From Ruegeria atlantica (GTDB taxonomy: Bacteria; Pseudomonadota; Alphaproteobacteria; Rhodobacterales; Rhodobacteraceae), in the NCBI GenBank assembly GCA_013032095.1, contig WQBJ01000010.1:62001-126000 (forward strand): a DNA stretch of 64,000 nucleotides, in the 5' to 3' direction. A program made the translations under genes and the position numbers. Below are positions 10,297 to 19,108 of the stretch, piece by piece; the first letter of the stretch is position 1; each line of letters begins with the position of its first letter. The notes under the pieces were generated by a model. That model was not told where the DNA came from, did no database searches, and saw nothing but the letters and a program-made list of their open reading frames with translations.

Positions 10297-11772
10297 CTAA
10301 AGCGCCGAACCCTCGCGCATTTTGTCCTGTTCTGTCGGTGTCGGCGTGTGGTTGAACACAAACGCCGTGCGGCAGGCTTCTTCTCCTCCGAGTTCTTCGA
10401 TCTTGCGTCGCTGATCGGCAAAAGCGCGGGCGTTGACCTCGTCCGGGTCGCAGATTTTGCGCAAACGGCGTTCACCTTCGATCAGCGCGGCGGCGATATC
10501 AGGATCGTTTACGCCATCCATGGCGCGGTCAACCTGTTCATACGGATCGCTGCCCAGATCGAACAGTTGCGGCGGATGACCGACGTAGTGCATGTATTTC
10601 CATTGGCCCCAGCGCACCATGAACGAACCGGTTTTTGACCCGCCATCGTGATATTCGCTGAATCCAGTGCGGTTCGGGTCGTCTGGTGCATTGGCGATGG
10701 CGCGCAGAGACACGCCAGGCAGGTCGGCGTTACCCTCATCGTTGGCCACGTCGCAGACATCGCGGGCAGTGGCGGCGATATCGGTCAGATTGGTGCATGT
10801 GGTCACATGCCGTCCGGCTGGTATGCCCGGCCCGGCAGCGATCATCGGGACGCCAGCGCTGGCCTCGTACATCACCTGCTTGGTCCAGAACCCCTGATCG
10901 CCCATCATGTCGCCGTGATCCGAGACATAGAGCACTACGGTATTTTCGGCTTGTCCGCTATCGGCCAGTGCCTGCAGAACGCGCCCCACACAGTCATCCA
11001 TCAAGGAGGTCAGCCCGTAATAGGCGGCCTTGGCTTCTCGCATCTTCTGTTCGTCAAAGTAGTCGTCATAGTTGAAAAACGAGGCGATGTTTTTCAGCTC
11101 TTCGTGATCTGGCAGCCCTTCGCCATAGCCGACCGGCAGGTCCATCTGTGCCGGATCATAGAGTTCATACCACTCTTTGGGGCAGGTCAGCGGATAGTGC
11201 GGGCTGACCAGTGACACAAAAGCGGCCCATGGTTGGGCCTCGCGGGTGGGATCGGTCAGCCAGGCCTCGGCCGCCGCGGTGATGTCCAAATCATAGTCGG
11301 TATAGGTGCTGGGCCCGACGCCTACGCCGCCAGCCAGTTCGGCTGCCGAGTCGTAATCGGGTGGGTTCTCGCGCAGCAACCCGACGGCCCAGCCGACACC
11401 GCCGACCACATGCATCGGCAGAATTTCCTGCGAGAAACCGTTGTCGTCCTCGATTGACCGAAAGTGTAGTTTGCCGATGGACACAACCTCGCGCCCGGCA
11501 TCCCGAATTTGCCGCATCCAACTGCGTGGTTCACCGTCATAGGGCGTGGCACTGTCCCAGTTGCCGGTCTTATGCACCCAATCCCCAGTGGCCAATGCGG
11601 CACGGGTGGGAACACACATCGGAGAGGGCGTATAGGCTGCGTCGAACATCGTGCCGCGCGCGGCCAGCGCGTCCAGGTTGGGCGTTTTGACAATTGGGTG
11701 ACCAGCGCATCCCATCGCATCTTTGCGATGTTCATCCGAAATAATTACCAAGAAGTTCAAGTTGTCGCCCAT
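10297..11772 (-). CDS. Sulfatase family hydrolase (Cys-type)
   Basis: This is a type I sulfatase/phosphonate monoester hydrolase-like enzyme of 491 residues. The start at 11772 is chosen because AAGGAG lies 7 bases upstream; an open extension to 11841 has no such site. The formylglycine motif CxPxR is present as CVPTR (Cys53 to Arg57), so activity would require a formylglycine-generating enzyme, not seen in this window. Metal-binding stretches ISDEHRKD at the N-terminus and SDHGDMMGD in the second half are intact. No signal peptide is seen, so it is probably cytoplasmic. The substrate is unknown. Confidence 0.82.
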   Translation of the reverse strand: MGDNLNFLVIISDEHRKDAMGCAGHPIVKTPNLDALAARGTMFDAAYTPSPMCVPTRAALATGDWVHKTGNWDSATPYDGEPRSWMRQIRDAGREVVSIGKLHFRSIEDDNGFSQEILPMHVVGGVGWAVGLLRENPPDYDSAAELAGGVGVGPSTYTDYDLDITAAAEAWLTDPTREAQPWAAFVSLVSPHYPLTCPKEWYELYDPAQMDLPVGYGEGLPDHEELKNIASFFNYDDYFDEQKMREAKAAYYGLTSLMDDCVGRVLQALADSGQAENTVVLYVSDHGDMMGDQGFWTKQVMYEASAGVPMIAAGPGIPAGRHVTTCTNLTDIAATARDVCDVANDEGNADLPGVSLRAIANAPDDPNRTGFSEYHDGGSKTGSFMVRWGQWKYMHYVGHPPQLFDLGSDPYEQVDRAMDGVNDPDIAAALIEGERRLRKICDPDEVNARAFADQRRKIEELGGEEACRTAFVFNHTPTPTEQDKMREGSAL

Positions 11773-11864
11773 CGTACGCTCCTTTTCCGTGCGAACAAGA
11801 TTACCAATAAACAGGTGGTGTTGGGCGCTGAATTGCGACAATCAAGCCGATTTCTGTCTTTGAC

Positions 11865-11893
11865 TTGCAGTGCCTAGGCAGACCCGTTATAGA
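11865..11893 (+). promoter_or_regulatory. Candidate promoter of rpsA
   Basis: The 305 bases between the sulfatase start and rpsA hold a possible sigma-70 promoter, TTGCAG at 11865-11870 and TATAGA at 11888-11893 with a 17-base spacer. A better -35 (TTGACT, 11860) lies at poorer spacing. The match is only moderate. Confidence 0.35.
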
Positions 11894-11941
11894 GCACCCG
11901 TCTTAACAAGGGCGGTTAACGTCCGGATGACGTATCTGAGC

Positions 11942-11975
11942 AGGGCCGGGTCACCTCGGCCCTTTGTGTTTGTGT
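11942..11975 (+). promoter_or_regulatory. Terminator-like hairpin in the rpsA leader
   Basis: A 7-base-pair stem (AGGGCCG / CGGCCCT) with an 8-base loop is followed by the T-rich run TTTGTGTTTGTG. It lies about 100 bases before the rpsA ATG and downstream of the candidate promoter. It could be an attenuator or a boundary terminator left from an upstream unit. Confidence 0.35.
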
Positions 11976-12077
11976 AGTCAGATGCGCCCCGGGTCACGCC
12001 TGAAGGCACCATGAAACAAGACCGGCGGAGACAACCGCTCGGCCAGCAAAAACGTATGTAAAGGAAAACAACGCCAC

Positions 12078-13754
12078 ATGGCTAACGCATCCATGGAGGA
12101 ATTCGAAGCCCTCCTGAATGAAAGCTTCGAAATGGACACGCCCGAAGAGGGTTCTGTTGTCAAAGGTAAGGTACTGGCGATCGAAGCCGGCCAAGCCATC
12201 ATCGACGTAGGCTACAAAATGGAAGGCCGCGTTGATCTGAAAGAATTCGCAAATCCCGGCGAAGCCCCTGAAATCGCTGTAGGTGACGAGGTAGAAGTTT
12301 ACCTGCGCGCCGCAGAAAACGCCCGTGGCGAAGCCGTCATCTCGCGCGAGATGGCCCGCCGTGAAGAGGCATGGGACCGTCTGGAAAAAGCATATGCCGA
12401 CGACCAGCGCGTCGAAGGTGCAATCTTTGGTCGCGTCAAGGGTGGCTTCACCGTCGATCTGGGTGGCGCAGTTGCGTTCCTGCCCGGCTCGCAGGTTGAC
12501 GTTCGCCCCGTGCGCGACGCTGGCCCGCTGATGGGTCTGAAGCAGCCATTCCAGATTCTGAAAATGGACCGCCGCCGCGGCAACATCGTTGTCTCGCGCC
12601 GTGCAATCCTGGAAGAATCGCGTGCCGAACAGCGTGCCGAAGTTATCGGTAACCTGTCCGAAGGTCAGACCGTCGAAGGTGTTGTCAAAAACATCACCGA
12701 ATACGGTGCATTCGTTGATCTGGGCGGCGTTGACGGCCTGCTGCACGTTACCGACATGGCATGGCGTCGTGTGAATCACCCGTCCGAGATCCTGACGATC
12801 GGCGAAACCATCAAGGTTCAGGTCATCAAGATCAACAAAGAGACCCACCGCATCAGCCTAGGCATGAAGCAGCTGCAAGAAGATCCGTGGGATCTGGTTG
12901 CTGCCAAATACCCGCTGGGCTCGGTCCATCAGGGTCGCGTCACCAACATCACCGACTACGGCGCGTTCGTCGAGCTGGAAGCTGGTGTCGAAGGTCTGGT
13001 GCACGTGTCCGAGATGTCCTGGACCAAGAAAAACGTCCACCCCGGCAAGATCGTTTCGACCAGCCAGGAAGTCGACGTCATGGTTCTGGAAATCGACGGC
13101 GCCAAGCGTCGCGTGTCTCTGGGCCTGAAGCAGACTCAGCGCAACCCGTGGGAAGTGTTTGCAGAAACGCATCCCGAGGGCACCGAGGTCGAAGGCGAAG
13201 TCAAGAACATCACCGAATTTGGTCTGTTCATTGGCCTCGAAGGCGACATCGACGGCATGGTTCATCTCAGCGACCTGTCGTGGGACGAGCGTGGCGAGGA
13301 TGCCATCCAGAACTACCGCAAAGGCGACATGGTTTCGGCCGTTGTCTCGGAAGTTGACGTTGAGAAAGAGCGTATCTCGCTGTCGATCAAAGCCCTGGGC
13401 GGTGACAAGTTCGCCGAAGCCGTGGGCGGCGTGAAGCGTGGCTCGGTCATCACCGTCGAAGTCACCGCGATCGAAGATGGCGGCATCGAGGTCGAGTACG
13501 AAGGCATGAAGTCGTTCATCCGCCGCTCCGACCTGTCGCGTGACCGTGCCGAACAGCGCCCCGAGCGTTTCTCGGTCGGTGATAAGGTCGACGTCCGCGT
13601 CACCAACGTTGACAGCAAGACCCGCCGCCTGGGCCTGTCGATCAAGGCACGCGAGATCGCCGAAGAGAAAGAGGCCGTGGAACAGTACGGTTCTTCCGAC
13701 TCGGGCGCGTCGCTGGGCGACATCCTGGGTGCAGCGCTGAAATCGGGCGACTAA
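12078..13754 (+). CDS. rpsA: 30S ribosomal protein S1
   Basis: S1 binds mRNA and helps load it onto the 30S subunit. The 558-residue protein contains six S1 OB-fold repeats; the repeats in the middle share motifs such as EYGAFVDLGGVDGLLHVTDM and DYGAFVELEAGVEGLVHVS. Length and repeat number match the proteobacterial type. An AAAGGA site lies 12 bases before the ATG. It ends in a strong terminator at 13782. Long frames on the other strand and in other phases through this gene are shadows. Confidence 0.98.
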   Translation: MANASMEEFEALLNESFEMDTPEEGSVVKGKVLAIEAGQAIIDVGYKMEGRVDLKEFANPGEAPEIAVGDEVEVYLRAAENARGEAVISREMARREEAWDRLEKAYADDQRVEGAIFGRVKGGFTVDLGGAVAFLPGSQVDVRPVRDAGPLMGLKQPFQILKMDRRRGNIVVSRRAILEESRAEQRAEVIGNLSEGQTVEGVVKNITEYGAFVDLGGVDGLLHVTDMAWRRVNHPSEILTIGETIKVQVIKINKETHRISLGMKQLQEDPWDLVAAKYPLGSVHQGRVTNITDYGAFVELEAGVEGLVHVSEMSWTKKNVHPGKIVSTSQEVDVMVLEIDGAKRRVSLGLKQTQRNPWEVFAETHPEGTEVEGEVKNITEFGLFIGLEGDIDGMVHLSDLSWDERGEDAIQNYRKGDMVSAVVSEVDVEKERISLSIKALGGDKFAEAVGGVKRGSVITVEVTAIEDGGIEVEYEGMKSFIRRSDLSRDRAEQRPERFSVGDKVDVRVTNVDSKTRRLGLSIKAREIAEEKEAVEQYGSSDSGASLGDILGAALKSGD

Positions 13755-13781
13755 GCCCGGGCCTCAGCCTTAGCCGAATTC

Positions 13782-13813
13782 ACGGCCCCGCGTATCTGCG
13801 CGGGGCCGTTTTT
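13782..13813 (+). terminator. Intrinsic terminator after rpsA
   Basis: An 11-base-pair GC-rich stem (ACGGCCCCGCG / CGCGGGGCCGT) with a 6-base loop is followed by a run of T. It lies about 30 bases after the rpsA stop. Confidence 0.92.
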
Positions 13814-13941
13814 GTTGCGAATCAATATGTTCCAATTTTTGGGCTTTATTCACCTGTCGTTCACGCATTAAGCGAGTAATTCTCGCTCACAAGCAAAAAA
13901 ACGCGTGAATTGATAGGAAAATGAAGGCTTTGTACACAGAG

Positions 13942-13976
13942 TTGACGTTCCCCCGAACCGGGTTTTTTTCTATACT
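13942..13976 (+). promoter_or_regulatory. Possible ihfB promoter in an AT-rich spacer
   Basis: The spacer between the rpsA terminator and ihfB is clearly richer in A/T than its surroundings. It contains TTGACG (13942-13947) and TATACT (13971-13976), but they are 23 bases apart, too far for a standard sigma-70 pair. A T7 run after CCCGAACCGGG lies between them. A promoter is likely in this stretch but its exact boxes are unclear. Confidence 0.3.
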
Positions 13977-14025
13977 GGCCAAATAAATAGAGATGACTAA
14001 CCGGTCGCCTGGGAGGGTAACGCTC

Positions 14026-14310
14026 ATGATCCGTTCAGAACTGATTCAGAAAATCGCCGACGAAAACCCGCATCTTTATCAACGCGATGTCGAGCGGATT
14101 GTGAATACTGTGTTCGAAGAGGTGACCGATGCCATGGCGCGCGGTGACCGCGTGGAACTGCGTGGCTTCGGTGCGTTCTCAGTCAAGCAGCGCGACGCGC
14201 GCGTTGGCCGCAATCCCCGCACGGGCGAAACTGTGCAGGTCGAAGAGAAATGTGTTCCATTTTTCAAAACTGGCAAGTTGCTTAGGGATCGTTTGAACGG
14301 TAAAGCCTAG
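14026..14310 (+). CDS. ihfB: Integration host factor subunit beta
   Basis: IHF-beta pairs with IHF-alpha to bend DNA at specific sites. The 94-residue product starts at MIRSELIQ, with GGGAGGG just upstream; an in-frame ATG at 13993 would add 11 unrelated residues. The DNA-binding arm [12 protein letters not shown], including the proline that intercalates into DNA, is intact. It follows rpsA, a common order in proteobacteria, and precedes lapA by 3 bases. Confidence 0.96.
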   Translation: MIRSELIQKIADENPHLYQRDVERIVNTVFEEVTDAMARGDRVELRGFGAFSVKQRDARVGRNPRTGETVQVEEKCVPFFKTGKLLRDRLNGKA

Positions 14311-14313
14311 GGC

Positions 14314-14667
14314 ATGATGCGCTATATTCGATATGCTTTTTTGGCGATCCTCGGGATCGTTCTGATTTCGGTCTCTCTGGCCAATCGGGAATCGGTTGAA
14401 CTTACGCTGATGCCGGAACCTTTTGCCGAGCTCGTTGGCTTTAACCTCAGTACGTCTCTGCCACTGTTTGTGGTGGTGCTGGGTGGTGTGGTTGCTGGCC
14501 TTATCATCGGTTTCCTTTGGGAATGGCTGCGCGAGCACAAGCATCGCCGGGATGCTTCGGTGAAGAAAAGCGAAGTGCGCAAGCTTGAGCGTGAGGTCAA
14601 GAAGCTCAAGAAAAAGCAGAACGAAGGTCAGGACGAAGTTTTGGCACTGTTGGACGAGGCAAGCTGA
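14314..14667 (+). CDS. lapA: LapA family (DUF1049) membrane protein
   Basis: This is a small inner-membrane protein of 117 residues. Two hydrophobic segments (about residues 5-23 and 46-68) are followed by a highly charged, lysine-rich coiled coil ending near residue 110. This layout fits LapA/YciS, which works with LapB in controlling lipopolysaccharide synthesis in enterics; no lapB is seen here. It starts 3 bases after ihfB, so both are probably co-transcribed. Confidence 0.8.
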   Translation: MMRYIRYAFLAILGIVLISVSLANRESVELTLMPEPFAELVGFNLSTSLPLFVVVLGGVVAGLIIGFLWEWLREHKHRRDASVKKSEVRKLEREVKKLKKKQNEGQDEVLALLDEAS

Positions 14668-14676
14668 GCCAGCGCG

Positions 14677-15318
14677 ATGCCTGAAGTGTCTGTCAAAATC
14701 TGCGGTTTAACCGCACCCGATCACGTGCGTGCTTCAGTTGATGCGGGCGCGCGCTATCTGGGCTTTAATTTCTTTCCTAAGTCGCCCCGCTACGTTTCAC
14801 CTGAACAGGCTGCTGAATTGGCTGCCCCGGTTCCGGTGGGCGTGGCAAAGGTTGCTTTGGTGGTGAACGCCACGGATGAGCTACTCGACAGCATTACGCG
14901 AACGGCCCCTTTTGACATGCTGCAACTGCATGGGTCTGAAACGGTAGAGCGGGTGCGCGAGGTCAAGGATCGTTATGGTTTACCGGTCATGAAAGTCATC
15001 GGTGTTGCGGACGCTGAAGACTTGACTGCAATCGACGCGTATAGCGATGTTGCCGATCAGTTGCTTATTGACGCGAAAGCCCCGAAGAATGCAGTTTTGC
15101 CGGGTGGTAACGGATTGGCTTTTGATTGGCGTCTACTGGCCGGGCGCAAGTATTGGCGCAAGCCATGGATGCTGGCCGGAGGGCTGAACCCGGACAACGT
15201 GGCCGAGGCTATTCGGATGACGGGCGCTCAGCAGGTCGACGTTGCATCGGGCGTGGAAAGTGCGCCCGGCGTCAAGGACGCGGACCTCATCAAAGTTTTT
15301 ATCAAGGCCACCCGGTGA
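14677..15318 (+). CDS. trpF: Phosphoribosylanthranilate isomerase
   Basis: TrpF converts phosphoribosylanthranilate to CdRP in tryptophan synthesis. It has 213 residues. The catalytic cysteine is in KICGLT (Cys9) and the catalytic aspartate in LLIDAKAP; the phosphate-binding region [12 protein letters not shown] and the C-terminal [15 protein letters not shown] are typical. It follows lapA by 9 bases. trpB lies 450 bases downstream with one small gene between. Confidence 0.96.
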   Translation: MPEVSVKICGLTAPDHVRASVDAGARYLGFNFFPKSPRYVSPEQAAELAAPVPVGVAKVALVVNATDELLDSITRTAPFDMLQLHGSETVERVREVKDRYGLPVMKVIGVADAEDLTAIDAYSDVADQLLIDAKAPKNAVLPGGNGLAFDWRLLAGRKYWRKPWMLAGGLNPDNVAEAIRMTGAQQVDVASGVESAPGVKDADLIKVFIKATR

Positions 15319-15363
15319 TCTGAATTCTCGATGGGAGCGTATCTCTGTTGGGAGGGCGAAACC

Positions 15364-15699
15364 ATGCTTGCAGCGATTGGCGGAATTTCTTTGAAGCGGT
15401 GGTACCACGGGCCGGAGCTGTTTTGGCGTGCGCGCCAGGCACTGCTACAGGCGCGGGGCGATCCGCTCTGCTTGCAAGCAGATGTGTTCCTGCATCAGGG
15501 GCTCTATTTCTCGCTCAGTGTTTGGCACGACGCCGAAGCCATGCTGACCTTTGCCCATTCAGGCCCGCATCGCCGTGTTGTGCAAGCGGTTTCGCGGCTG
15601 GCGGAGGTAAACGAATTTCACCATTTTCCGTGCATTGCGGTGCCAAGTAGAGAGCAGGCACTGCAGGTTTGGGAGCAGCGTATTGAAGCAGCGGAATAA
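15364..15699 (+). CDS. Small protein of unknown function between trpF and trpB
   Basis: I do not recognise this 111-residue protein. The start at 15364 follows GGGAGGG with 8-base spacing; an upstream in-frame ATG at 15331 lacks a ribosome site. The composition (alternating hydrophobic strands, many aromatic and His residues such as RWYHGPELFW, FLHQGLYFSLSVW and FHHFPCIAV) would fit a single ferredoxin-like/dimeric alpha-beta-barrel domain of the kind seen in small monooxygenase-like proteins, but this is inference. It probably shares a transcript with trpF and trpB. Confidence 0.6.
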   Translation: MLAAIGGISLKRWYHGPELFWRARQALLQARGDPLCLQADVFLHQGLYFSLSVWHDAEAMLTFAHSGPHRRVVQAVSRLAEVNEFHHFPCIAVPSREQALQVWEQRIEAAE

Positions 15700-15766
15700 T
15701 ACGTTTTGGCATGGCAAATCCTGCCGCCACCTCCTATGAACAACAGGTACGACGATGGAGACTCCC

Positions 15767-17014
15767 ATGGCCAACGATCTTTTCAATTCCTTTATGTCCG
15801 GCCCCGACGAACAGGGCCGTTTCGGCATATTCGGCGGGCGGTTTGTCAGCGAAACGCTGATGCCCCTGATCCTGTCGCTGGAAGAGGAATATGAGAAAGC
15901 CAAGGATGATCCGACATTCTGGGCCGAGATGGACGATCTGTGGGCCAACTATGTGGGCCGCCCCTCGCCTCTGTATTACGCGGAGCGCCTGACCGAGCAT
16001 CTGGGCGGCGCGAAAATCTATCTGAAGCGCGATGAGTTGAACCACACCGGCGCACACAAGATCAACAATGTGCTGGGCCAGATCATTCTGGCGCGGCGTA
16101 TGGGTAAAACCCGGATTATTGCGGAAACTGGCGCAGGTCAGCACGGCGTGGCCACTGCCACCGTCTGCGCCAAATTCGGCCTGAAGTGCGTGGTCTACAT
16201 GGGCGCGCATGACGTGCAGCGTCAGGCACCGAACGTGTTCCGCATGCGCTTGTTGGGGGCCGAAGTGATCCCGGTGACGTCTGGCCGTGGCACATTGAAA
16301 GATGCCATGAACGATGCGCTGCGCGACTGGGTAACCAATGTGCGTGACACGTTCTATTGCATCGGCACCGTGGCCGGTCCGCATCCGTACCCGGCAATGG
16401 TCCGCGATTTCCAGTCGATCATCGGCAAAGAAGCCAAGGAACAGATGCACAAGGCCGAAGGCCGTCTGCCCGACACGATCATTGCTGCCATTGGCGGTGG
16501 CTCGAACGCGATGGGTCTGTTCTATCCGTTCCTGGATGACAAGGACGTCAACATCATCGGTGTTGAAGCTGGTGGTAAAGGCGTGAACGAAAAGATGGAA
16601 CATTGCGCGTCGCTGACCGGTGGTCGCCCGGGCGTACTGCACGGCAACCGCACCTATCTGCTGCAGGATGACGATGGCCAGATTCTGGAAGGTTATTCGA
16701 TCTCGGCCGGTCTGGATTACCCTGGTATCGGGCCGGAACATTCTTGGCTGCATGACATTGGTCGCGCGAACTACGTCTCGATTACCGACAAAGAGGCACT
16801 TGAGGCGTTCCAGCTATGCTGCGCGACCGAGGGCATCATCCCGGCGCTCGAGCCGTGCCATGCGCTGGCGCATGTGATGAAAATCGCGCCCGAGCTACCC
16901 AAGGATCACCTGATCTGTATGAACATGTGCGGGCGTGGCGACAAGGACGTGCAGACCGTAGCCAAGTACCTGAACTTCGACATGTCGGATACCGAGGGTC
17001 GTACGGCGGACTAA
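15767..17014 (+). CDS. trpB: Tryptophan synthase beta subunit
   Basis: TrpB condenses indole with serine using pyridoxal phosphate. The 415-residue product is read from ATG 15767, which has GGAG 6 bases upstream; an in-frame ATG four codons earlier is possible. The PLP lysine is Lys98 in HTGAHKINN, and the phosphate-binding GGGSNA and the allosteric C-terminal region are intact. The partner trpA is not next door but 5 kb away on the other strand. A terminator follows at 17038. Confidence 0.97.
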   Translation: MANDLFNSFMSGPDEQGRFGIFGGRFVSETLMPLILSLEEEYEKAKDDPTFWAEMDDLWANYVGRPSPLYYAERLTEHLGGAKIYLKRDELNHTGAHKINNVLGQIILARRMGKTRIIAETGAGQHGVATATVCAKFGLKCVVYMGAHDVQRQAPNVFRMRLLGAEVIPVTSGRGTLKDAMNDALRDWVTNVRDTFYCIGTVAGPHPYPAMVRDFQSIIGKEAKEQMHKAEGRLPDTIIAAIGGGSNAMGLFYPFLDDKDVNIIGVEAGGKGVNEKMEHCASLTGGRPGVLHGNRTYLLQDDDGQILEGYSISAGLDYPGIGPEHSWLHDIGRANYVSITDKEALEAFQLCCATEGIIPALEPCHALAHVMKIAPELPKDHLICMNMCGRGDKDVQTVAKYLNFDMSDTEGRTAD

Positions 17015-17037
17015 ACTCCGAAAAACTTGAAGTTATG

Positions 17038-17066
17038 AAACCGGCCTCATGCAGGGGCCGGTTTTT
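17038..17066. terminator. Terminator between trpB and the convergent ABM pseudogene
   Basis: A 9-base-pair stem (AAACCGGCC / GGCCGGTTT) with a 9-base loop ends in a T tract on the plus strand. The stem starts with AAA, so it can also act on the minus strand, where the broken monooxygenase gene ends 2 bases away. Confidence 0.85.
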
Positions 17067-17068
17067 CT

Positions 17069-17388
17069 TCAACCTTCGTGCAAAACGGTTTCGAAACCTT
17101 CGAACTGTGGTGGACCCATCAGCGCAGATTGGGTCTTGCTGTTACCCGCGTTCTTATGTGCATCGCGAAATTGCTCGGATTTCGTCCAGGCCTCAAAGTC
17201 TTCGTATCGGTCCCAGATCACATGCTGGAATACAAGCGGTACCCGTCGCCTTCGGGGCCTTTGAGCAAGCGAAACTCTTTAAAGCCAGGCATGTCATTTA
17301 GGCGGCTCTGACGTTCTTTCCAGACGTTTTCGAATTCGGTTTCACTTCCAAGGCGGACTTTGAAACGGTTCATTGCGATAAAGCTCAT
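17069..17388 (-). pseudogene. Antibiotic biosynthesis monooxygenase (ABM) family gene with a 1-base frameshift
   Basis: Reading from ATG 17388 (GAGG site 6 bases upstream) gives MSFIAMNRFKVRLG and continues to YRLYSSM, then TGA at 17218, after 56 residues. If one C is restored after codon AGC near 17223, the frame continues as HVIWDRYEDFEAWTKSEQF and ends FEGFETVLHEG with a stop at 17069. The repaired product of 106 residues is a complete ABM-domain protein of the HmoA-like type (dimeric alpha-beta barrel, linked to heme degradation in some relatives). The 320-base length is one short of a whole number of codons. It is either a recent pseudogene or a sequencing error. Confidence 0.88.
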
Positions 17389-17476
17389 GGCATACCTCAT
17401 TCGTTCATTTTGAGGGCTGGCTGAACAAACAGGGTGTCGGCTTGCCGATTGCATAGAGTGTATTCCGCGTCCGGCG

Positions 17477-17854
17477 TCAATCCGGTGTCGCGGTGTGCTG
17501 TTGCAGGATATTCAACGGCACCACATCCAGCGCCCGCTGATGGGTTGCTTCTAGATGCACTTTGGGGGCGCAGCCCTCGTCATGAGCTTGCAGGAACCGC
17601 CCGGCGCACAAGCACCAGCTGTCACCGGGTTTCAAACCGGGAAAGTTGAAATCGGGGCGCGGGGTGCTCAGGTCGTTACCGACATATTTCGAAAAGGCCA
17701 AAAATTCGGCTGTCATCACGGCGCATACCGTATGGCTGCCCTGATCCTCGTGGCAGGTATTGCAGGCCCCATCGCGGAAGAACCCGGTTAGCGGATCGCG
17801 GGAACAAGGGGCAAGCACGCCCCCCAAAACATTGATACTGTCTTGTTTTTGCAT
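17477..17854 (-). CDS. DUF2237 family protein
   Basis: This 125-residue protein matches the DUF2237 family, whose function is unknown. It carries the family's hallmark stretches NVLGGVLAPCSRDPLTGFFR, GSHTVCAVMTAEFLAFSK, GNDLSTPRPDFNFPGLKPGD and WCLCAGRF, and several conserved cysteines. There is no signal peptide. It starts 9 bases after the upstream serine hydrolase gene, so the two are probably co-transcribed. Confidence 0.85.
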   Translation of the reverse strand: MQKQDSINVLGGVLAPCSRDPLTGFFRDGACNTCHEDQGSHTVCAVMTAEFLAFSKYVGNDLSTPRPDFNFPGLKPGDSWCLCAGRFLQAHDEGCAPKVHLEATHQRALDVVPLNILQQHTATPD

Positions 17855-17863
17855 AGAACCACC

Positions 17864-19027
17864 TTACAGGCTTTGGGCGATCTTGCGGAACATTTCTATG
17901 TTTTCTTCGTTGATGCCCGGGTCACGGAACTGGCGGTCTGCCCCGGTCGTCACGATCAGCACACCGCGCGGTTGGTCGAAATAAATGTATTGGCCATAGA
18001 CGCCACGGGCCAAAAATTCGCCTTCATGCGCGCCAAGGGGAATCCACCACTGATAGCCATACCCAATCTTGCCGGCTGCTGTTGGGGCACTGGGGAGGAC
18101 GGATTCGGCAATCCATTCCGACGGTACGAGTTGCTGGCCGTCATATTCCCCGTTTTGCAAGATCATCTGACCGAAGCGCGCAAAATCACGAGTGGTGAAG
18201 TTCAGACCACCCAGCACAAAGGCAACTCCGGCACCGTCGGTGACATAGTATCCGTCATATTCCAGCCCCAGTGGTTGAATGATCTTTTCGGTTAGCAACT
18301 TGGTCACGCTGCGCCCAGTCGCGCCACGGATCACCATACCGATGACATGGGTGTCGATCGATACATATTGCCATGTCTCGCCTGGAGTGGCGAAGGTGTC
18401 CTGAAGCGAGGCCGCGAAGTCATCCAACTCTCCGCCCAATGCCACCACGCGACCCATCCGGTTGATGTCCGAGTTGGGATCGAAATAATCCTCGTTGAAG
18501 GTGACGCCGCTGGCCATGTTAAGCACGTTACGGATCGATGCGCCGTCATAAGCGGTTCCTGCCAGACTCGGTGCGTATTTCACCACCGGATCATCCAGCG
18601 TCTCGATTGCGCCCTCGGCCAACAGGATACCGAACAGTGCCGATAGGTAACTCTTGGCAACCGACCAAGATATCCGCCGATCTTCGGGCGAAGTGCCCAG
18701 ATAATATTCCTCAAAACGGATTTGCCCGTCTTGCATGACCAGCAGAGAGGTGACCGAGCGGTCCTCGATCCAGTTATCGGTGCCCTCGGGCAGATCAAAA
18801 CCGGGGCCGTACGAGAGCTCCGAGGTCGGGCCATTGCCGCGTGGCAAGTCGATCGTCAGGAAAGCTTCATCCATGTTGGAAAAGTTGTGAACGATCTTTT
18901 CCTCGGAAAACAAAGAGTTCACGGCGACCAGGCGCTGAAGCTCTTCGCGTTTCCAGAACCCCACAACGACTGCTGCCAGCACCAGCATAAGCAGGATGCG
19001 CAGCACCCACCTCAACACAGCTCTCAT
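17864..19027 (-). CDS. Membrane-anchored serine hydrolase (beta-lactamase/esterase fold)
   Basis: This 387-residue protein has one N-terminal membrane segment (about residues 7-25) and then a class C beta-lactamase-like domain, so it is probably anchored in the inner membrane facing the periplasm. The nucleophile motif SxxK is Ser122-Val-Ala-Lys125; a YVS motif follows in QYVSIDTHVIG, and GYQWWIP and YGQYIYFD lie near the C-terminus. It resembles 6-aminohexanoate-dimer hydrolase-like and esterase-like members more than true antibiotic-resistance enzymes. The substrate is unknown. Confidence 0.8.
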   Translation of the reverse strand: MRAVLRWVLRILLMLVLAAVVVGFWKREELQRLVAVNSLFSEEKIVHNFSNMDEAFLTIDLPRGNGPTSELSYGPGFDLPEGTDNWIEDRSVTSLLVMQDGQIRFEEYYLGTSPEDRRISWSVAKSYLSALFGILLAEGAIETLDDPVVKYAPSLAGTAYDGASIRNVLNMASGVTFNEDYFDPNSDINRMGRVVALGGELDDFAASLQDTFATPGETWQYVSIDTHVIGMVIRGATGRSVTKLLTEKIIQPLGLEYDGYYVTDGAGVAFVLGGLNFTTRDFARFGQMILQNGEYDGQQLVPSEWIAESVLPSAPTAAGKIGYGYQWWIPLGAHEGEFLARGVYGQYIYFDQPRGVLIVTTGADRQFRDPGINEENIEMFRKIAQSL

Positions 19028-19108
19028 AGTTTGCCTCCCTTTCCCTGCCGCATTGGAGCGCGTGCAATGCTATTCTGCAATTGGGACGTTACGGCAAAGT
19101 GACCAGCG

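Noticed and set aside
12078-13754. Repeated DNA motifs in rpsA that could look like a repeat array.
   Set aside because: They encode the repeated S1 domains. Spacing and divergence are those of protein repeats, not a CRISPR array.
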